Below the pieces are notes generated by a model. The model made no database searches and had not been told where the DNA came from. It was given only the letters and a program-made list of their open reading frames with translations. From Lichenostomus cassidix (Eukaryota > Chordata > Aves > Passeriformes > Meliphagidae), in the NCBI GenBank assembly GCA_008360975.2, contig VLJF02000454.1, positions 1 through 64,000 of the forward strand: a stretch of DNA of 64,000 nt, read 5' to 3'. Positions 62,670 to 64,000 of this stretch are shown here, in pieces. Each line of letters begins with the position of its first letter. Within the stretch, counting starts at the first letter, position 1. The translations under genes and the position numbers were made by a program.

Positions 62670-64000
62670 GTGAGACTGAAAATCATACGAGTTTGTCTTT
62701 ATTTTGATTCATTCAGTCATCAAAGAATTTAGAAAAATGATAGAGAAAGGTAAACTTGGCCATTTTCCATTTTGTTCCCAGTGGGGATTGTACATACATG
62801 TTTTGAAGTATTTGTGTCCTAGAAATTCCAGTATTAAACAGTAAGGTTGCAATGAAGCAATGCCTTCCTAACACCTGTGGGATGGATTTTTTTAGTAGAT
62901 TGACTCAGTTTATACAGTACCCTCCATCAGAGCTTTTTGTTTGTCTTAATCCCTGTCACAAAATAAAATCAGTCCTTTTGTGTCTCTCAATAACTATTTC
63001 TCTGTAATTTAGCTTCCTCTTCCCTATCTCACTAGAGAATGATGACTCCAGGGAGAAACTCCTTCTTACTGAATTTAATAAAACTACCATTTACTCAGAG
63101 GATTTATAAATTTGATACGGAATATGATTCTGTCCCTACTATTCAGTATGACAAAAAGCTCATGGTTTTTTTAATAACAGTTTAGAAAGAGCAAAGTCAT
63201 GAAGTTGGTCTCTTTATAGCTTGGGTTAGGTGGATCCCTGTGGGAAATAAGGGAAAGTTGTGCACTAGCAACCAAGGATAGTTAGAGCAAAGAAACATCC
63301 AAAGCAGTTTAGTGTAGGCTGAAAGAGAATACAGGAGGCATAGAGCTGCCGCAGCAACAAGAAATAAAACTCTGCAGAAGGAAGCAGAAAAAGAGGTTTC
63401 TGCGGTGATTAAGAAAGTCAAGGGACTTGGAAATGTCAGAGGGGCACCAAGCCATTGTCAAGCAGGCATTCAAGCTGCTTAACGCAGCCTGAAATTCCCC
63501 AGTCCTTTTTAACATCAGGATATTCAAATGTTGAGGTGAACTGTTTGTGTCCCTACTAGAACTGCCTTGAAAGAACTCTTACGTTTCATGCGAGTATCAT
63601 GGAAACTTCCCATTCTAGGATTTCCATGGAAACTTGTTCTCAGATGTGCATAATCAAAACAGTTGTTGAAGTCTACTTGTGGGGATACTTCGAATTACAA
63701 AACAAAACCGTGGTTAACTTCAAAAAAATTCTATCAGTAGAGCAACTTAATTTTATAATGGATTTTGAAGTTTGTTACTTTGCCCATGCCGTCTCTGAGT
63801 TATGGATGACCTGCAGCTTTGTTTAGATGTTTGAACAGAGTAAACATACCATATCAAAGTAATGAAGGGTGAATATCGTGCCTGTTGACTGACCTGAGTA
63901 CTCATATCTCTGAACTTTCCTGTTAACATGCCCATAACCCCTTGTTACCACAGAAATCTCTTCTCAGACTAGTTGAAAGCAATGTCTCTACTGTTAAAAA
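62670..64000 (+). other. 5' part of the intron after E34
   Basis: Intron sequence to the window end. No exon encoding the expected B-box-like Cys/His motif was found. Open frames at 63197-63421, 63309-63527 (both minus) and 63599-63826 are unsupported. The segment around 63290-63480 is somewhat less AT-rich, without recognised content. Confidence 0.7.

Overview
The window is vertebrate nuclear DNA, almost certainly from a bird. It is AT-rich, has short exons separated by long GT-AG introns, and carries two short remnants of CR1, the LINE family typical of bird genomes. I cannot name the species.

One gene fills the window. It is an internal, plus-strand part of MYCBP2 (PAM / Phr1, the vertebrate orthologue of Highwire and RPM-1), a very large neuronal E3 ubiquitin ligase. 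I placed 34 exons from splice sites, unbroken phase and protein similarity recalled from the human orthologue. Joined, they give 6552 nt, or 2184 codons, with no stop or frameshift. This is roughly the middle-to-late half of the protein. The N-terminal RCC1-like and PHR domains lie before the window. The C-terminal B-box-like, RING and tandem-cysteine catalytic regions lie after it. No promoter, start codon, stop codon or polyadenylation site of the gene is present.

Layout: 165-5162 holds the linker before the filamin repeat. 5402-12741 holds the filamin-type immunoglobulin-like repeat. 16489-26890 holds two related SH3-like modules separated by a 75-nt cassette exon. 29571-44270 encodes a long disordered Ser/Pro-rich and basic linker, mostly in one 1644-nt exon, with one recognised cassette exon and one candidate cassette. 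44180-45350 encodes a Cys/His zinc-binding cluster split by an intron. 46133-52247 is a mostly helical scaffold region with an acidic tract. 52879-55580 encodes the DOC (APC10-like) domain. 56192-62669 is the conserved stretch leading to the B-box-like region.

No second functional gene, tRNA, CRISPR array or operon was seen, and I found no convincing undescribed system. The points most worth checking are: a duplicated SH3-like module with a matching intron position and phase; an open, frame-preserving 102-nt candidate exon at 39866-39967; a candidate poison exon at 45706; two GC-AG introns; a strikingly GC-rich exon at 56877-57143; a run of 15 A immediately before one acceptor; and decayed coding-like sequence in the 6.7-kb intron at 33208-39865.
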